From positions 2,119,501-2,183,500 of the forward strand of contig NZ_CP060296.1 of NCBI RefSeq assembly GCF_014303735.1: 64,000 nucleotides of DNA, in the 5' to 3' direction. The translations under genes and the position numbers were made by a program. A model generated the notes under the pieces. The model saw only the letters and a program-made list of their open reading frames with translations. It ran no database searches and was not told the origin of the DNA. Of this stretch, positions 40,727-48,790 are shown one piece after another. The DNA comes from Variovorax sp. PAMC28562. Its GTDB lineage: Bacteria > Pseudomonadota > Gammaproteobacteria > Burkholderiales > Burkholderiaceae_C. Numbering within the stretch: position 1 is the first letter of the stretch; every line of letters begins with the position of its first letter.

Positions 40727-41141
40727 GGCTGTCGCGGATTTCGCGCAACAACACGATGTCTTCGGGCGTCGGCGCAGGGGGTGGCGCCACGTCGTCGTGC
40801 CTGCGCAGTTTGTTGATCTGCTTAACCATAAGGAAAATGATGAAGGCAAGAATCGCGAAGTTCACCGCCACGGTGATGAAGTTGCCGTAGGCGAGCACGG
40901 GTACGCCAGCCTTCTTCAGGTCGGCCAGCGTGTTGGCTACGCCGGGTGGCGCTGTCCCCATCACGACGAAGTAGTTCGAAAAATCGAGCTTGCCGAAAAC
41001 GAGCCCGACGATCGGCATGATGATGTCGCCGACCAGTGAGTCGACGATCTTGCCGAACGCTGCCCCGATGATCACGCCCACTGCCAGGTCAACGACGTTG
41101 CCTTTGACCGCGAACTCGCGAAATTCCTTGATAAAACTCAT
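40713..41141 (-). CDS. mscL: Large-conductance mechanosensitive channel
   Basis: Homopentameric inner-membrane channel that opens under hypo-osmotic shock. 142 residues: N-terminal amphipathic helix ([14 protein letters not shown]), TM1 [21 protein letters not shown], a periplasmic loop, TM2 (about 77-98) and a charged C-terminal helix. The C-terminus overlaps pdxA by 14 bases tail to tail. A TATACT hexamer on the minus strand at 41184-41179 may be its -10. Confidence 0.94.
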   Translation of the reverse strand: MSFIKEFREFAVKGNVVDLAVGVIIGAAFGKIVDSLVGDIIMPIVGLVFGKLDFSNYFVVMGTAPPGVANTLADLKKAGVPVLAYGNFITVAVNFAILAFIIFLMVKQINKLRRHDDVAPPPAPTPEDIVLLREIRDSLKRS

Positions 41142-41230
41142 GCCGGTTCCTCGTGCGCTAGGGCTGATTCAGGCGTCGAGTATAGGAGACTGAAACGGCG
41201 TTGCGGGGTGGGCCGACGCCCCGCCGCACG

Positions 41231-41260
41231 TTGAATTCGCCTGTATCGCTCCGCTACAAT
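41231..41260 (+). promoter_or_regulatory. Sigma70-type promoter of petABC
   Basis: TTGAAT (41231-41236) and TACAAT (41255-41260) are separated by 18 bases, close to consensus. They lie about 45 bases upstream of the petA ATG, in the 162-base mscL/petA divergent gap. Read from sequence only; no transcription start is known. Confidence 0.65.
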
Positions 41261-41303
41261 CGCGGGTTGAGCCAAGCCCCAGCGAAGAAGATTGAGGACC
41301 CCC

Positions 41304-41924
41304 ATGAGTGACATCACTGTCGGCCAACCCAGGATCGACACCAGCAGACGTACGTGGTTGATCGCATCCAGTTGTGCAGGCGCAGTGGGCGGCGTCGCCG
41401 TCGCAGTGCCCTTCATCAGCACTTTCGAGCCTTCGGAAAAAGCCAAGGCAGCGGGTGCACCGGTCGAAGTAGACATCAGCGCTCTGAAGGTCGGCGAGAA
41501 GATGACCGTCGAATGGCGCGGCAAGCCGGTCTGGATCCTGAAGCGCACACCAGCGCAACTCGCCGAGTTATCAAAGCTTGATCCGCAATTGGCGGATCCG
41601 CTTTCGAAGCGTCACCCCGACGAGTTCACTCCCAAATACGCGCAAAACGAGCACCGTTCGATCAAGCCTGAATTGCTGGTCGTCGTCGGCATCTGCACGC
41701 ACCTCGGCTGCTCGCCGAGCGATCGCTTTCAGGCAGGTCCGCAGCCGTCGTTGCCCGCCGATTGGGAGGGCGGTTTCTTGTGCCCTTGCCATGGCTCGAC
41801 CTTCGACCTGGCCGGCCGCGTGTTCAAGAACAAGCCCGCACCCGACAACCTTCCGGTGCCTCCGCACATGTACATGACCGACACGCGTTTGCTCATCGGC
41901 GAAGACAAAAACGCCAAGGCTTGA
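41304..41924 (+). CDS. petA: Ubiquinol-cytochrome c reductase iron-sulfur (Rieske) subunit
   Basis: Rieske subunit of the cytochrome bc1 complex, transferring electrons from quinol to cytochrome c1. 206 residues from the ATG at 41304 with GAGGA upstream. A twin-arginine motif (SRRTWL, Arg15-Arg16) precedes the membrane anchor, so export should use Tat. Rieske cluster ligands: Cys131 and His133 in CTHLGCSP, Cys160 and His163 in CPCHGSTFD, with Cys136/Cys162 forming the disulfide. First gene of petABC. Confidence 0.96.
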   Translation: MSDITVGQPRIDTSRRTWLIASSCAGAVGGVAVAVPFISTFEPSEKAKAAGAPVEVDISALKVGEKMTVEWRGKPVWILKRTPAQLAELSKLDPQLADPLSKRHPDEFTPKYAQNEHRSIKPELLVVVGICTHLGCSPSDRFQAGPQPSLPADWEGGFLCPCHGSTFDLAGRVFKNKPAPDNLPVPPHMYMTDTRLLIGEDKNAKA

Positions 41925-41935
41925 GAGACAAACAC

Positions 41936-43372
41936 ATGGCTGAATTCCACGAGATATCGCCCAATGCACCAGCCGGTGAAAAGCTGCTGAACTGGGTCGA
42001 CAACCGGTTCCCGCTGACCAAGCTGTGGAACGATCAATGGGGCAAGTACTACGCTCCGAAAAGTCTCAACTTTTGGTACGTTTTCGGTTCGCTTGCGATG
42101 CTGGTGCTGGTCATACAGATCGTGACCGGCATTTTTCTGGTCATGCACTACAAGCCCGATGCAACGCAGGCGTTTGCGTCGGTCGAGTACATCATGCGCG
42201 ATGTGCCCTGGGGTTGGCTCATCCGCTACATGCACTCGACGGGCGCCTCGGCGTTCTTCGTCGTGGTGTATCTGCACATGTTCCGCGGGCTTCTTTACGG
42301 CAGCTATCGCAAGCCGCGCGAACTGATCTGGGTCTTTGGTTGCGCGATCTTTCTGTGTCTGATGGCTGAAGCCTTCATGGGCTATCTGCTGCCATGGGGC
42401 CAGATGAGCTATTGGGGCGCTCAGGTGATCGTGAACCTGTTCGCCGCGATCCCGTTCGTCGGCCCTGACCTCGCATTGCTGATTCGCGGCGACTACGTGG
42501 TGAGCGACGCCACGCTCAACCGCTTTTTCAGCTTCCACGTGATCGCCGTGCCGCTGGTGTTGCTCGGCCTGGTGGTTGCGCATTTGATCGCGCTGCACGA
42601 GGTGGGATCGAACAATCCGGACGGCATCGAGATCAAGGCGAACCGCGGCGCCGATGGCCATCCGGTCGATGGCATCCCATCGCATCCTTACTACACGGTG
42701 CACGACATCTTCGGCGTGGTGGTGTTCCTCACTATCTTCTCGGCGGTGATCTTCTTCGCGCCTGAAGCGGGTGGCTACTTCCTGGAGTACAACAATTTCA
42801 TCCCGGCCGATTCTTTGAAGACGCCGAACCACATCGCACCGGTCTGGTATTTCACTCCGTTCTATTCGATGCTGCGTGCGACCACTGACGACATGGTCAA
42901 CGTGTTCGCGCTCATCCTCGCGATCGCGGCGGTCTGGAACTTCATCAAGGGTAAGTCGGGCATGTTCATCAAGGTGGCTGTCGTGGTCGCGGCTTTGGTG
43001 CTGATCGCCTTGCTGAAGTCGTTCGACGCCAAGTTTTGGGGCGTCGTGGTGATGGGTGGTTCGGTCATCATCCTGTTCTTCCTGCCGTGGCTCGATCACA
43101 GCGAAGTGCGGTCAATTCGTTATCGCCCGAGCTGGCACAAGTATGTGTACGGCGTGTTCGTGTTCTTCTTCTTGATCTTGGGGTACCTAGGCATCGAGCC
43201 GCCAGGCGTATGGGGCGGCATCACGATCGGCTCCCTCACGCTCGACATCGCGCAGACGGTTTCGCAAGTCGGCACGTTGCTCTACTTCGGTTTCTTTCTT
43301 CTGATGCCTCTCTGGAGTCGCGCAGGCGAGTTCAAGCCGGTGCCCGACCGCGTTGTTTTTGCTGCGCACTGA
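41936..43372 (+). CDS. petB: Ubiquinol-cytochrome c reductase cytochrome b
   Basis: Core membrane subunit of bc1 holding hemes bL and bH and both quinone sites. 478 residues from the ATG at 41936. Motifs: heme histidines in IRYMHSTGASAFFVVVYLHMFRG and FFSFHVIAVPLVLLGLVVAHLIALH, and the Qo-site region GYLLPWGQMSYWGA. The C-terminal part continues past the usual eight helices with extra hydrophobic segments (about 380-460), as in other Burkholderiales. It lies 11 bases after petA. Confidence 0.96.
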   Translation: MAEFHEISPNAPAGEKLLNWVDNRFPLTKLWNDQWGKYYAPKSLNFWYVFGSLAMLVLVIQIVTGIFLVMHYKPDATQAFASVEYIMRDVPWGWLIRYMHSTGASAFFVVVYLHMFRGLLYGSYRKPRELIWVFGCAIFLCLMAEAFMGYLLPWGQMSYWGAQVIVNLFAAIPFVGPDLALLIRGDYVVSDATLNRFFSFHVIAVPLVLLGLVVAHLIALHEVGSNNPDGIEIKANRGADGHPVDGIPSHPYYTVHDIFGVVVFLTIFSAVIFFAPEAGGYFLEYNNFIPADSLKTPNHIAPVWYFTPFYSMLRATTDDMVNVFALILAIAAVWNFIKGKSGMFIKVAVVVAALVLIALLKSFDAKFWGVVVMGGSVIILFFLPWLDHSEVRSIRYRPSWHKYVYGVFVFFFLILGYLGIEPPGVWGGITIGSLTLDIAQTVSQVGTLLYFGFFLLMPLWSRAGEFKPVPDRVVFAAH

Positions 43373-43384
43373 GGCCGGACCAGC

Positions 43385-44215
43385 ATGACCAAAAAGACAA
43401 ATACATCGACAGGCTCTGCGACCACGATGAAGACGCTGAAGCAGGGTATTGCCAGCTGGCTGGCAACGTTCAGCCTCGCCCTAGGCTTGGCCTTTGTGGT
43501 GGCTGCCCCGGCTGCTGCCGAGAGCGAAGGTTATGTGTGGGACAAGGCGCCCAACAAAACAAACGACGTTGCCGCGTTGCAAAACGGCGCCAAGCTCTTC
43601 GTCAACTACTGCCTGAACTGCCACTCGGCTGCGTTCATGCGCTACAACCGGCTGCAGGACATCGGCATCACCGAGCAGCAGATTAAGGACAATCTTCTGT
43701 TCACGACCGACAAGGTCGGCGAGACCATGAAGGCCAACATCGATCCTCGGCAGGCCAAGGAATGGTTCGGCGCCAATCCACCCGACCTGACTTTGGTCGC
43801 GCGCTCGCGCGCTGGCCATGGCGGCACTGGCGCTGACTATCTTTACACCTACCTGCGCACGTTCTACCGCGACGACACCAAAGCGACGGGCTGGAACAAC
43901 ATGGCCTACCCGAGCGTGGCCATGCCGCATGTGCTGTGGGAACTGCAAGGTGACCGTCGCCCGGTCTACGAGAAGATCGAGCAACACGGTCATGAGACCG
44001 AGGTGTTCAAAGGCTGGCAACAGGTCACTCCGGGCACCATGACGCCTTTGCAGTACGACCAGTCCATTGGCGATCTCGTCAGCTACCTTCAATGGATGGC
44101 CGAGCCTGCACAAAACACGCGTGTACGCATCGGTGTGTGGGTCTTGTTGTTCTTGCTGATGGCGGTGGTCTTTACGTGGCGGTTGAACGCGTCTTACTGG
44201 AAAGAAGTCAAGTAG
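43385..44215 (+). CDS. petC: Ubiquinol-cytochrome c reductase cytochrome c1
   Basis: Heme-c subunit of bc1. 276 residues from the ATG at 43385; an internal ATG at 43427 (residue 15) would place the start immediately before the signal peptide and is equally plausible. Signal peptide to about residue 45 (APAAA), heme-binding CLNCH (76-80), the YLYTYLRTFY region, and a C-terminal membrane anchor (GVWVLLFLLMAVVFTWRLN). A rho-independent terminator follows at 44259-44291. Confidence 0.95.
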   Translation: MTKKTNTSTGSATTMKTLKQGIASWLATFSLALGLAFVVAAPAAAESEGYVWDKAPNKTNDVAALQNGAKLFVNYCLNCHSAAFMRYNRLQDIGITEQQIKDNLLFTTDKVGETMKANIDPRQAKEWFGANPPDLTLVARSRAGHGGTGADYLYTYLRTFYRDDTKATGWNNMAYPSVAMPHVLWELQGDRRPVYEKIEQHGHETEVFKGWQQVTPGTMTPLQYDQSIGDLVSYLQWMAEPAQNTRVRIGVWVLLFLLMAVVFTWRLNASYWKEVK

Positions 44216-44258
44216 CGTCCGCTTACCGCCGATCGGCCGCTGACGCGTCCGGTCCTCC

Positions 44259-44291
44259 AGAGTGGGTTGCTGATGCTGCCCACTCTTTTTG
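44259..44291 (+). terminator. Rho-independent terminator after petC
   Basis: AGAGTGGG (44259-44266) pairs perfectly with CCCACTCT (44279-44286) around a 12-base loop, followed by a T-rich tract that continues as GATTTTT. It ends just before the sspA ribosome site (TAGGAG, about 44297-44302). sspA therefore needs read-through or a promoter overlapping this element. Confidence 0.85.
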
Positions 44292-44311
44292 ATTTTTAGG
44301 AGTCTTTCGCC

Positions 44312-44923
44312 ATGATGGTTCTGTATTCAGGAACAACCTGCCCCTTTTCCCATCGCTGCCGCTTTGTCTTGTTCGAGAAGGGCATGGACTTCGAAATTCG
44401 CGACGTCGACCTCTATAACAAGCCAGAAGACATCAGCGTGATGAACCCGTACGGGCAAGTGCCGATCCTGGTCGAGCGCGACCTCATCCTGTACGAGTCG
44501 AACATCATCAACGAGTACATCGACGAGCGCTTTCCGCATCCGCAATTGATGCCCGGCGACCCGGTCGACCGCGCACGCGTCCGGCTGTTCCTGCTCAACT
44601 TCGAAAAGGAACTTTTCGTGCATGTGTCGACGCTCGAAAACCGCACGTCGAAAGGCAACGATAAGGCGCTTGAGAAGGCCCGTGCACACATTCGCGATCG
44701 CCTTACGCAGCTCGCGCCGGTTTTCTTGAAGAACAAGTACATGCTTGGCGACAACTTCTCGATGCTCGACGTCGCGATTGCACCGCTGCTTTGGCGCCTT
44801 GACTACTACGGCATCGATCTCAGCAAGAACGCTGCACCGCTGCTCAAGTACGCCGAACGCATTTTTTCGCGCCCGGCCTACATCGAAGCGCTGACGCCGT
44901 CTGAAAAGGTCATGCGCAAGTAA
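44312..44923 (+). CDS. sspA: Stringent starvation protein A
   Basis: RNA-polymerase-associated protein with a glutathione-S-transferase fold. 203 residues. The N-terminal thioredoxin-like part shows YSGTTCPFSHRCRFVLFEKGMDFE and the cis-Pro region NPYGQVPILVERDLILYESNIINEYIDERFPHP. The C-terminal helical domain ends SPRAY-like (FSRPAYIEAL). It sits between petABC and sspB, a standard betaproteobacterial order. Confidence 0.95.
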   Translation: MMVLYSGTTCPFSHRCRFVLFEKGMDFEIRDVDLYNKPEDISVMNPYGQVPILVERDLILYESNIINEYIDERFPHPQLMPGDPVDRARVRLFLLNFEKELFVHVSTLENRTSKGNDKALEKARAHIRDRLTQLAPVFLKNKYMLGDNFSMLDVAIAPLLWRLDYYGIDLSKNAAPLLKYAERIFSRPAYIEALTPSEKVMRK

Positions 44924-44950
44924 GCGCTCTTTGCCGGTGACTTTGTCGAA

Positions 44951-45520
44951 ATGATCAACGCGCTCGAATCGTCTTCCACGCGACCGTACCTCATTCGGGC
45001 ACTGTACGAATGGTGCACCGACAACGGGTTCACGCCCTATGTCGCGGTACTGGTCGACGAGACCGTGCAGGTCCCGCGCGAGTACGTCAAGAACGGCGAG
45101 ATCGTGTTGAACATCAGCTTTGACGCGACGAGTTCGCTCAAGCTCGGCAACGACTTCATCGAGTTCAAGGCTCGCTTCGCAGGCACGGCGCGCGAGATCA
45201 ACGTACCGGTCGGTCGCGTGATCGCCATCTACGCGCGTGAGAACGGGCAGGGGATGGCTTTTCCGGCGCCTGCGCAGCCGGCCGCTGCAAAAGGCCCACA
45301 GGTAACTCAGTCAACCGTTGATATAGGCGACGGGCGTTCACCGGTGCGCGCAGCGCAACGCGGCCACGGTGCCAGCGACACCAAAATCATGCACCTCGTC
45401 ACTGGCGACGAGTTGCCCGGCCACCGTGGCACAGCCGAAGATGCACCGACGGATCAGGACGATCCGCCGCGGCCCCCAGCGGGCGGCGGCGCCAAGCCCT
45501 CGTTGAAACGCATCAAATAG
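44951..45520 (+). CDS. sspB: ClpXP adaptor protein SspB
   Basis: Adaptor that delivers ssrA-tagged and some other substrates to ClpXP. 189 residues: the SspB fold occupies about 1-110 (STRPYLIRALYEWCTDNGFTPYVAV, then FIEFKARFAGTAREINVP). A long disordered linker follows, and the C-terminal ClpX-binding tail is PSLKRIK. It follows sspA after 27 bases. Confidence 0.95.
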   Translation: MINALESSSTRPYLIRALYEWCTDNGFTPYVAVLVDETVQVPREYVKNGEIVLNISFDATSSLKLGNDFIEFKARFAGTAREINVPVGRVIAIYARENGQGMAFPAPAQPAAAKGPQVTQSTVDIGDGRSPVRAAQRGHGASDTKIMHLVTGDELPGHRGTAEDAPTDQDDPPRPPAGGGAKPSLKRIK

Positions 45521-45588
45521 TCGACGAAGTCGAGGCTACAAGTTGACACCGCGATGCGCGCTACGCGCACCGCTAAAATCAAGATCCC

Positions 45589-45664
45589 GCCGCTTTAGCT
45601 CAGTTGGTAGAGCAACCGCCTTGTAAGCGGTAGGTCGTCAGTTCGATTCCGACAAGCGGCACCA
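45589..45664 (+). tRNA. tRNA-Thr (anticodon TGT), CCA encoded
   Basis: A cloverleaf folds by eye: acceptor GCCGCTT/AAGCGGC, D-arm GCTC/GAGC, anticodon stem ACCGC/GCGGT with loop CTTGTAA, and encoded CCA at 45662-45664. The T-stem GTCAG/CCGAC has an A-C mismatch at the 52-62 pair. A TAAAAT at 45574-45579 is a likely -10. A TTGACA at 45543-45548 is 25 bases upstream of it, too far for a standard promoter. The last 27 bases are overlapped antisense by the tetR 3' end. Confidence 0.93.
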
Positions 45665-46330
45665 TTCATGACCGGGGCTCAAGATGCCCCGCACAAACAA
45701 TCCCAGCACGGCGCTCAGGCGCTTCATGCCACTGGCGAGCCTTGGCGGCTCGTAGTTCAGCCAGCGGCGCACCTCGATCAGGTACAGGCTGAAGATCAGC
45801 GAAGCGATCTGGTCGGCGGGCACGTCATCCTGTGCTTCTCCGCTTTTCTGTGCAGCGCGCACCATCTGTTCGATGTGGCCCAAGATCACCGGGCGGCGGG
45901 CGTAGAAGCGATGCGCCTCTTCGCCGTGGTTAGCCCCCGGCGCCAGAAATTCGGACGTCTCGCGCAGCGCCGGACGCGCCAGCCGCGGTTCGCTGGCCCA
46001 GTAGCGGTATCGGAGCTCGAAGTACGGTAGCAATCTTTCGCGCAGCGAGCCTGGTCTTTCCAGCAATGCTTGTCCTTTGAGATTGACCGCGTCGAGCTCG
46101 TCGTTGACCACCTGCAGCAACAAGTCGCGCTTGTCCTTGGCGTAGACGAATACCGTGCCGGTGGACACGTCAGCCCGCGTGGCGATCTCGCGGGTAGTCG
46201 CCGCCTCGTAGCCATGCTCGATGAACACAGCGCGCGCCGCCTCGATGATGCGCTTGCGTTTGTCGGTTTTGCTCCGCTCGCGCAGGCCCGCTCGGGGTGC
46301 TTGTGTCGGCTCAGTCTCAAAGTTGGGCAT
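45638..46330 (-). CDS. TetR/AcrR family transcriptional regulator, probable vanAB repressor
   Basis: One-component regulator of 230 residues. N-terminal TetR helix-turn-helix: KRIIEAARAVFIEHGYEAATTREIATRADVSTGTVFVYAKDK, followed by a variable ligand-binding domain. I use the ATG at 46330; the frame extends to a TTG at 46390 inside the operator. It is divergent from vanA, with a perfect palindrome between them. Its last codons and stop lie antisense within tRNA-Thr. Known VanR repressors are mostly GntR or PadR types, so control of vanAB by a TetR protein is inferred from position alone. Confidence 0.87.
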   Translation of the reverse strand: MPNFETEPTQAPRAGLRERSKTDKRKRIIEAARAVFIEHGYEAATTREIATRADVSTGTVFVYAKDKRDLLLQVVNDELDAVNLKGQALLERPGSLRERLLPYFELRYRYWASEPRLARPALRETSEFLAPGANHGEEAHRFYARRPVILGHIEQMVRAAQKSGEAQDDVPADQIASLIFSLYLIEVRRWLNYEPPRLASGMKRLSAVLGLFVRGILSPGHEWCRLSESN

Positions 46331-46348
46331 TTGCGCATTATCTAATCG

Positions 46349-46390
46349 TTGACGAGAAAATTGAGCAAAGTTATATTTGAGCACGCTCAA
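46349..46390 (+). promoter_or_regulatory. vanA promoter with overlapping TetR-type operator
   Basis: TTGACG (46349-46354), 17 bases, TATATT (46372-46377): a near-consensus promoter reading into vanA. The palindrome TTGAGCACGCTCAA (46377-46390) begins at the last base of the -10 and covers the expected start site. A third half-site, TTGAGC, is at 46361-46366, inside the spacer. On the minus strand a weaker tetR promoter (TTGCTC 46368-46363, TAGATA 46344-46339, 18-base spacer) overlaps that half-site. Binding here could repress both genes. Confidence 0.65.
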
Positions 46391-46446
46391 TTAAATGATT
46401 CCATCGCCTGAATGGGCGAGCGCCATTCCACGAAAGAGAGACACGC

Positions 46447-47478
46447 ATGTTCCCGAAGAATGCTTGGTATGTCGCCTGCATGCCCGAGGAAATCGACGAC
46501 AAACCATTGGGTCGAAAGGTCTGCAATGAGGCGATCGTTTTTTATCGCGGCCCGGACAACGTGGTCGCAGCGCTCGAAGACTTTTGCCCGCATCGCGGTG
46601 CGCCGCTCTCACTCGGCTCAGTGGTCGAAGGCAAACTGGTCTGCGGTTATCACGGGCTGGAAATGGGATGCGACGGCAAGACCATCGCCATGCCGGGCCA
46701 ACGCGTGCGCGGCTTTCCAGCGATACGTGCTTATCCGGTGATCGAGCGCTACGGCTTTGTCTGGGTCTGGCCCGGCGATCCAGCGCAAGCCGACGAGGCC
46801 AAGCTCCACCGGCTCGAGTGGGCCGAAAGCCCCGAATGGGCGTATGGCGGCGGGCTCTATCACATCGGATGCGACTACCGCCTCATGATCGACAACCTGA
46901 TGGACCTGACGCACGAAACCTACGTTCATGCGACCAGCATAGGGCAGCCGGAAATCGACGAGACGCCGACCAAAACGACCACCGAGGGCGACGAAGTGAT
47001 CACCGCCCGCCACATGGAAAACATCATGGCGCCGCCGTTCTGGCGCATGGCGTTGCGCGGCAACCATCTGGCCGACGACGTGCCGGTGGATCGGTGGCAA
47101 ATCTGCCGCTTCACCCCTCCGAGTCACGTGCTCATCGAGGTGGGCGTCGCCCACGCAGGCAACGGCGGCTACAACGCCGACGCCAAGTTCAAGGCGTCGA
47201 GCATCGTGGTCGACTTCATCACGCCTGAAACCGAGACATCGATCTGGTACTTCTGGGGTATGGCGCGTAACTTCAATCCGAACGACAAGGCGTTGACAGC
47301 CAGCATTCGCGAAGGCCAGGCCAAAATTTTCGGTGAAGACCTCGAGATGCTCGAGCGCCAGCAAAAGAACCTGTCGGCGCACCCTCACCGCGCGTTGCTC
47401 AAGCTGAATATCGACTCGGGCGGAGTTCAGTCGCGCCGCGTGCTCGACCGCATCCTCGCGGCGGAGAGCGCTTCGTGA
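46447..47478 (+). CDS. vanA: Vanillate O-demethylase oxygenase subunit VanA
   Basis: Rieske non-heme iron monooxygenase that demethylates vanillate to protocatechuate plus formaldehyde. 343 residues. Rieske ligands Cys47, His49, Cys66 and His69 (FCPHRGAPLS, CGYHGLEMG). Mononuclear iron site in NLMDLTHETYVHAT (His156, His161). The N-terminus MFPKNAWYVAC and the PVDRWQICRF segment closely match my memory of pseudomonad VanA, supporting the specific name. Its GAAAGAGAG leader is a reasonable ribosome site. Overlaps vanB by four bases. Confidence 0.92.
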   Translation: MFPKNAWYVACMPEEIDDKPLGRKVCNEAIVFYRGPDNVVAALEDFCPHRGAPLSLGSVVEGKLVCGYHGLEMGCDGKTIAMPGQRVRGFPAIRAYPVIERYGFVWVWPGDPAQADEAKLHRLEWAESPEWAYGGGLYHIGCDYRLMIDNLMDLTHETYVHATSIGQPEIDETPTKTTTEGDEVITARHMENIMAPPFWRMALRGNHLADDVPVDRWQICRFTPPSHVLIEVGVAHAGNGGYNADAKFKASSIVVDFITPETETSIWYFWGMARNFNPNDKALTASIREGQAKIFGEDLEMLERQQKNLSAHPHRALLKLNIDSGGVQSRRVLDRILAAESAS

Positions 47479-48440
47479 CGGCCGGTGACCATCAGGTTCG
47501 CGTCGCTCGCAAGGTCGACGAGACCATCGACATTGCGACCTTCGAACTGGTCAGCATCAACGAGCGTCCCTTGCCGCCGTTCTCGGCAGGTTCCCATATC
47601 GACGTGCACTTGCCCAACGGCTTGACTCGCCAGTATTCGCTGTGCAACGACCCGAAAGAAGCGCATCGCTACCTGATCGGCGTGCTGCGCGACCCAGGCT
47701 CGCGTGGCGGCTCGCAAAGCCTTCACGATGCGGTCAACGAAGGCGACATCTTGCACATCGGCGCGCCGAAAAATCACTTTCCGCTGGCGCACGAAGCCAA
47801 GCACAGCGTGCTTGTCGCTGGAGGCATCGGGGTCACGCCGATTTTGTGTATGGCGGAGCGCCTCGCGGTGACGGGAGCGTCGCTGGAAATTCACTACTGC
47901 ACTCGCTCGCCCGAGCGCACTGCGTTCCGTCAACGCATCGCAGCTTCTGCGTTTGCAGCGAAGGTGCAATTCCATTTCGACGACGGCGATTCAGCGCAGA
48001 AGCTGGACCTCGCCCGGTTGTTGTCCACGATGAACCCAGGGGTGCATTTGTATGTCTGCGGGCCCAAGGGCTTCATGGACTGGTTGCTGAATGCCGCCCG
48101 CGCCGCGGGCTGGCCGGCGGAGCAACTTCACTATGAATTTTTTGGCGCGGAAGTCGTCAAATCAAACGACGACGCGAGCTTCGAGGTGAAGCTTGCGAGT
48201 TCGGGCAAGGTCGTCTTCGTCTCCAAAGAGCAGACCGTGGTGCAAGCCCTGGCCGCCGCCGGCATCGAGGTGTTGACTTCGTGCGAGCAGGGCGTCTGTG
48301 GTACTTGTCTGACGCGCGTGCTCGAAGGCGAGCCCGACCATAGGGACATGTACCTGACGCCGGAAGAGCAGGCGGTCAACGACCAGTTCACGCCGTGTTG
48401 CTCGCGCTCGAAGTCTAGGCTTCTGGTGCTTGATTTGTGA
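47475..48440 (+). CDS. vanB: Vanillate O-demethylase oxidoreductase subunit VanB
   Basis: Reductase that passes electrons from NAD(P)H through FMN and a plant-type [2Fe-2S] cluster to VanA. 321 residues: N-terminal flavin-binding barrel (RQYSLCND), a nucleotide-binding domain (VLVAGGIGVTPILCMAERL), and a C-terminal ferredoxin domain with CEQGVCGTC plus a later Cys in FTPCCSRS. It starts at a GTG overlapping the vanA stop, so the pair is translationally coupled. Confidence 0.93.
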   Translation: MTAGDHQVRVARKVDETIDIATFELVSINERPLPPFSAGSHIDVHLPNGLTRQYSLCNDPKEAHRYLIGVLRDPGSRGGSQSLHDAVNEGDILHIGAPKNHFPLAHEAKHSVLVAGGIGVTPILCMAERLAVTGASLEIHYCTRSPERTAFRQRIAASAFAAKVQFHFDDGDSAQKLDLARLLSTMNPGVHLYVCGPKGFMDWLLNAARAAGWPAEQLHYEFFGAEVVKSNDDASFEVKLASSGKVVFVSKEQTVVQALAAAGIEVLTSCEQGVCGTCLTRVLEGEPDHRDMYLTPEEQAVNDQFTPCCSRSKSRLLVLDL

Positions 48441-48462
48441 CCTTCAACTGCGAGATTTTCTG

Positions 48463-48720
48463 ATGTCTTCCTCAATTTCAAAATTCGTTTTGGCGTTCTT
48501 CGTTGCCACCACTGCCGGCATGCTCAACACAGCTGATGCCGCGCCTGTGAGGCGACACGGCGCTCACCCGGTCAAAAAGGCGCAGACCGCTGTCGATGCA
48601 CCCAAGCCGGAAAAACTGGTTCGGGCGCCCGGCGGCGTCATGGTGCCAAAGCAAGCAACGGCGGGACGCAACCCGGGCTTCATGGACGACGGAGCGAGCA
48701 AGCGCGGCGAGAAGCCCTGA
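48463..48720 (+). CDS. Small exported protein of unknown function
   Basis: 85 residues from the ATG at 48463, which is 22 bases after vanB. Signal peptide about 1-25 (KFVLAFFVATTAGMLNTADA), then a short basic, Pro/Lys-rich mature part without cysteines or a recognisable domain. I do not recognise the family. It may be cotranscribed with vanAB or be an unrelated low-complexity secreted peptide. Confidence 0.5.
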   Translation: MSSSISKFVLAFFVATTAGMLNTADAAPVRRHGAHPVKKAQTAVDAPKPEKLVRAPGGVMVPKQATAGRNPGFMDDGASKRGEKP

Positions 48721-48750
48721 GCCACTCGAGCAGCTTGCGCGCGCCCTGAG

Positions 48751-48773
48751 AAAGCAAAAAGCCGTGAGTCGGC
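48751..48773 (-). terminator. Probable terminator of dciA (minus strand)
   Basis: Read on the minus strand, GCCG (48773-48770) pairs with CGGC (48764-48761) across ACTCA, followed by TTTTTGCTTT. It lies 18 bases past the dciA stop. The stem is only four to five base pairs, so it is a modest candidate. Confidence 0.4.
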
Positions 48774-48790
48774 CAAAGCGGCGCTCGCAG

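Noticed and set aside
45543..45579. TTGACA and TAAAAT read as one promoter for tRNA-Thr
   Set aside because: The hexamers are 25 bases apart, outside the usable spacer range. Only the TAAAAT is kept as a possible -10.
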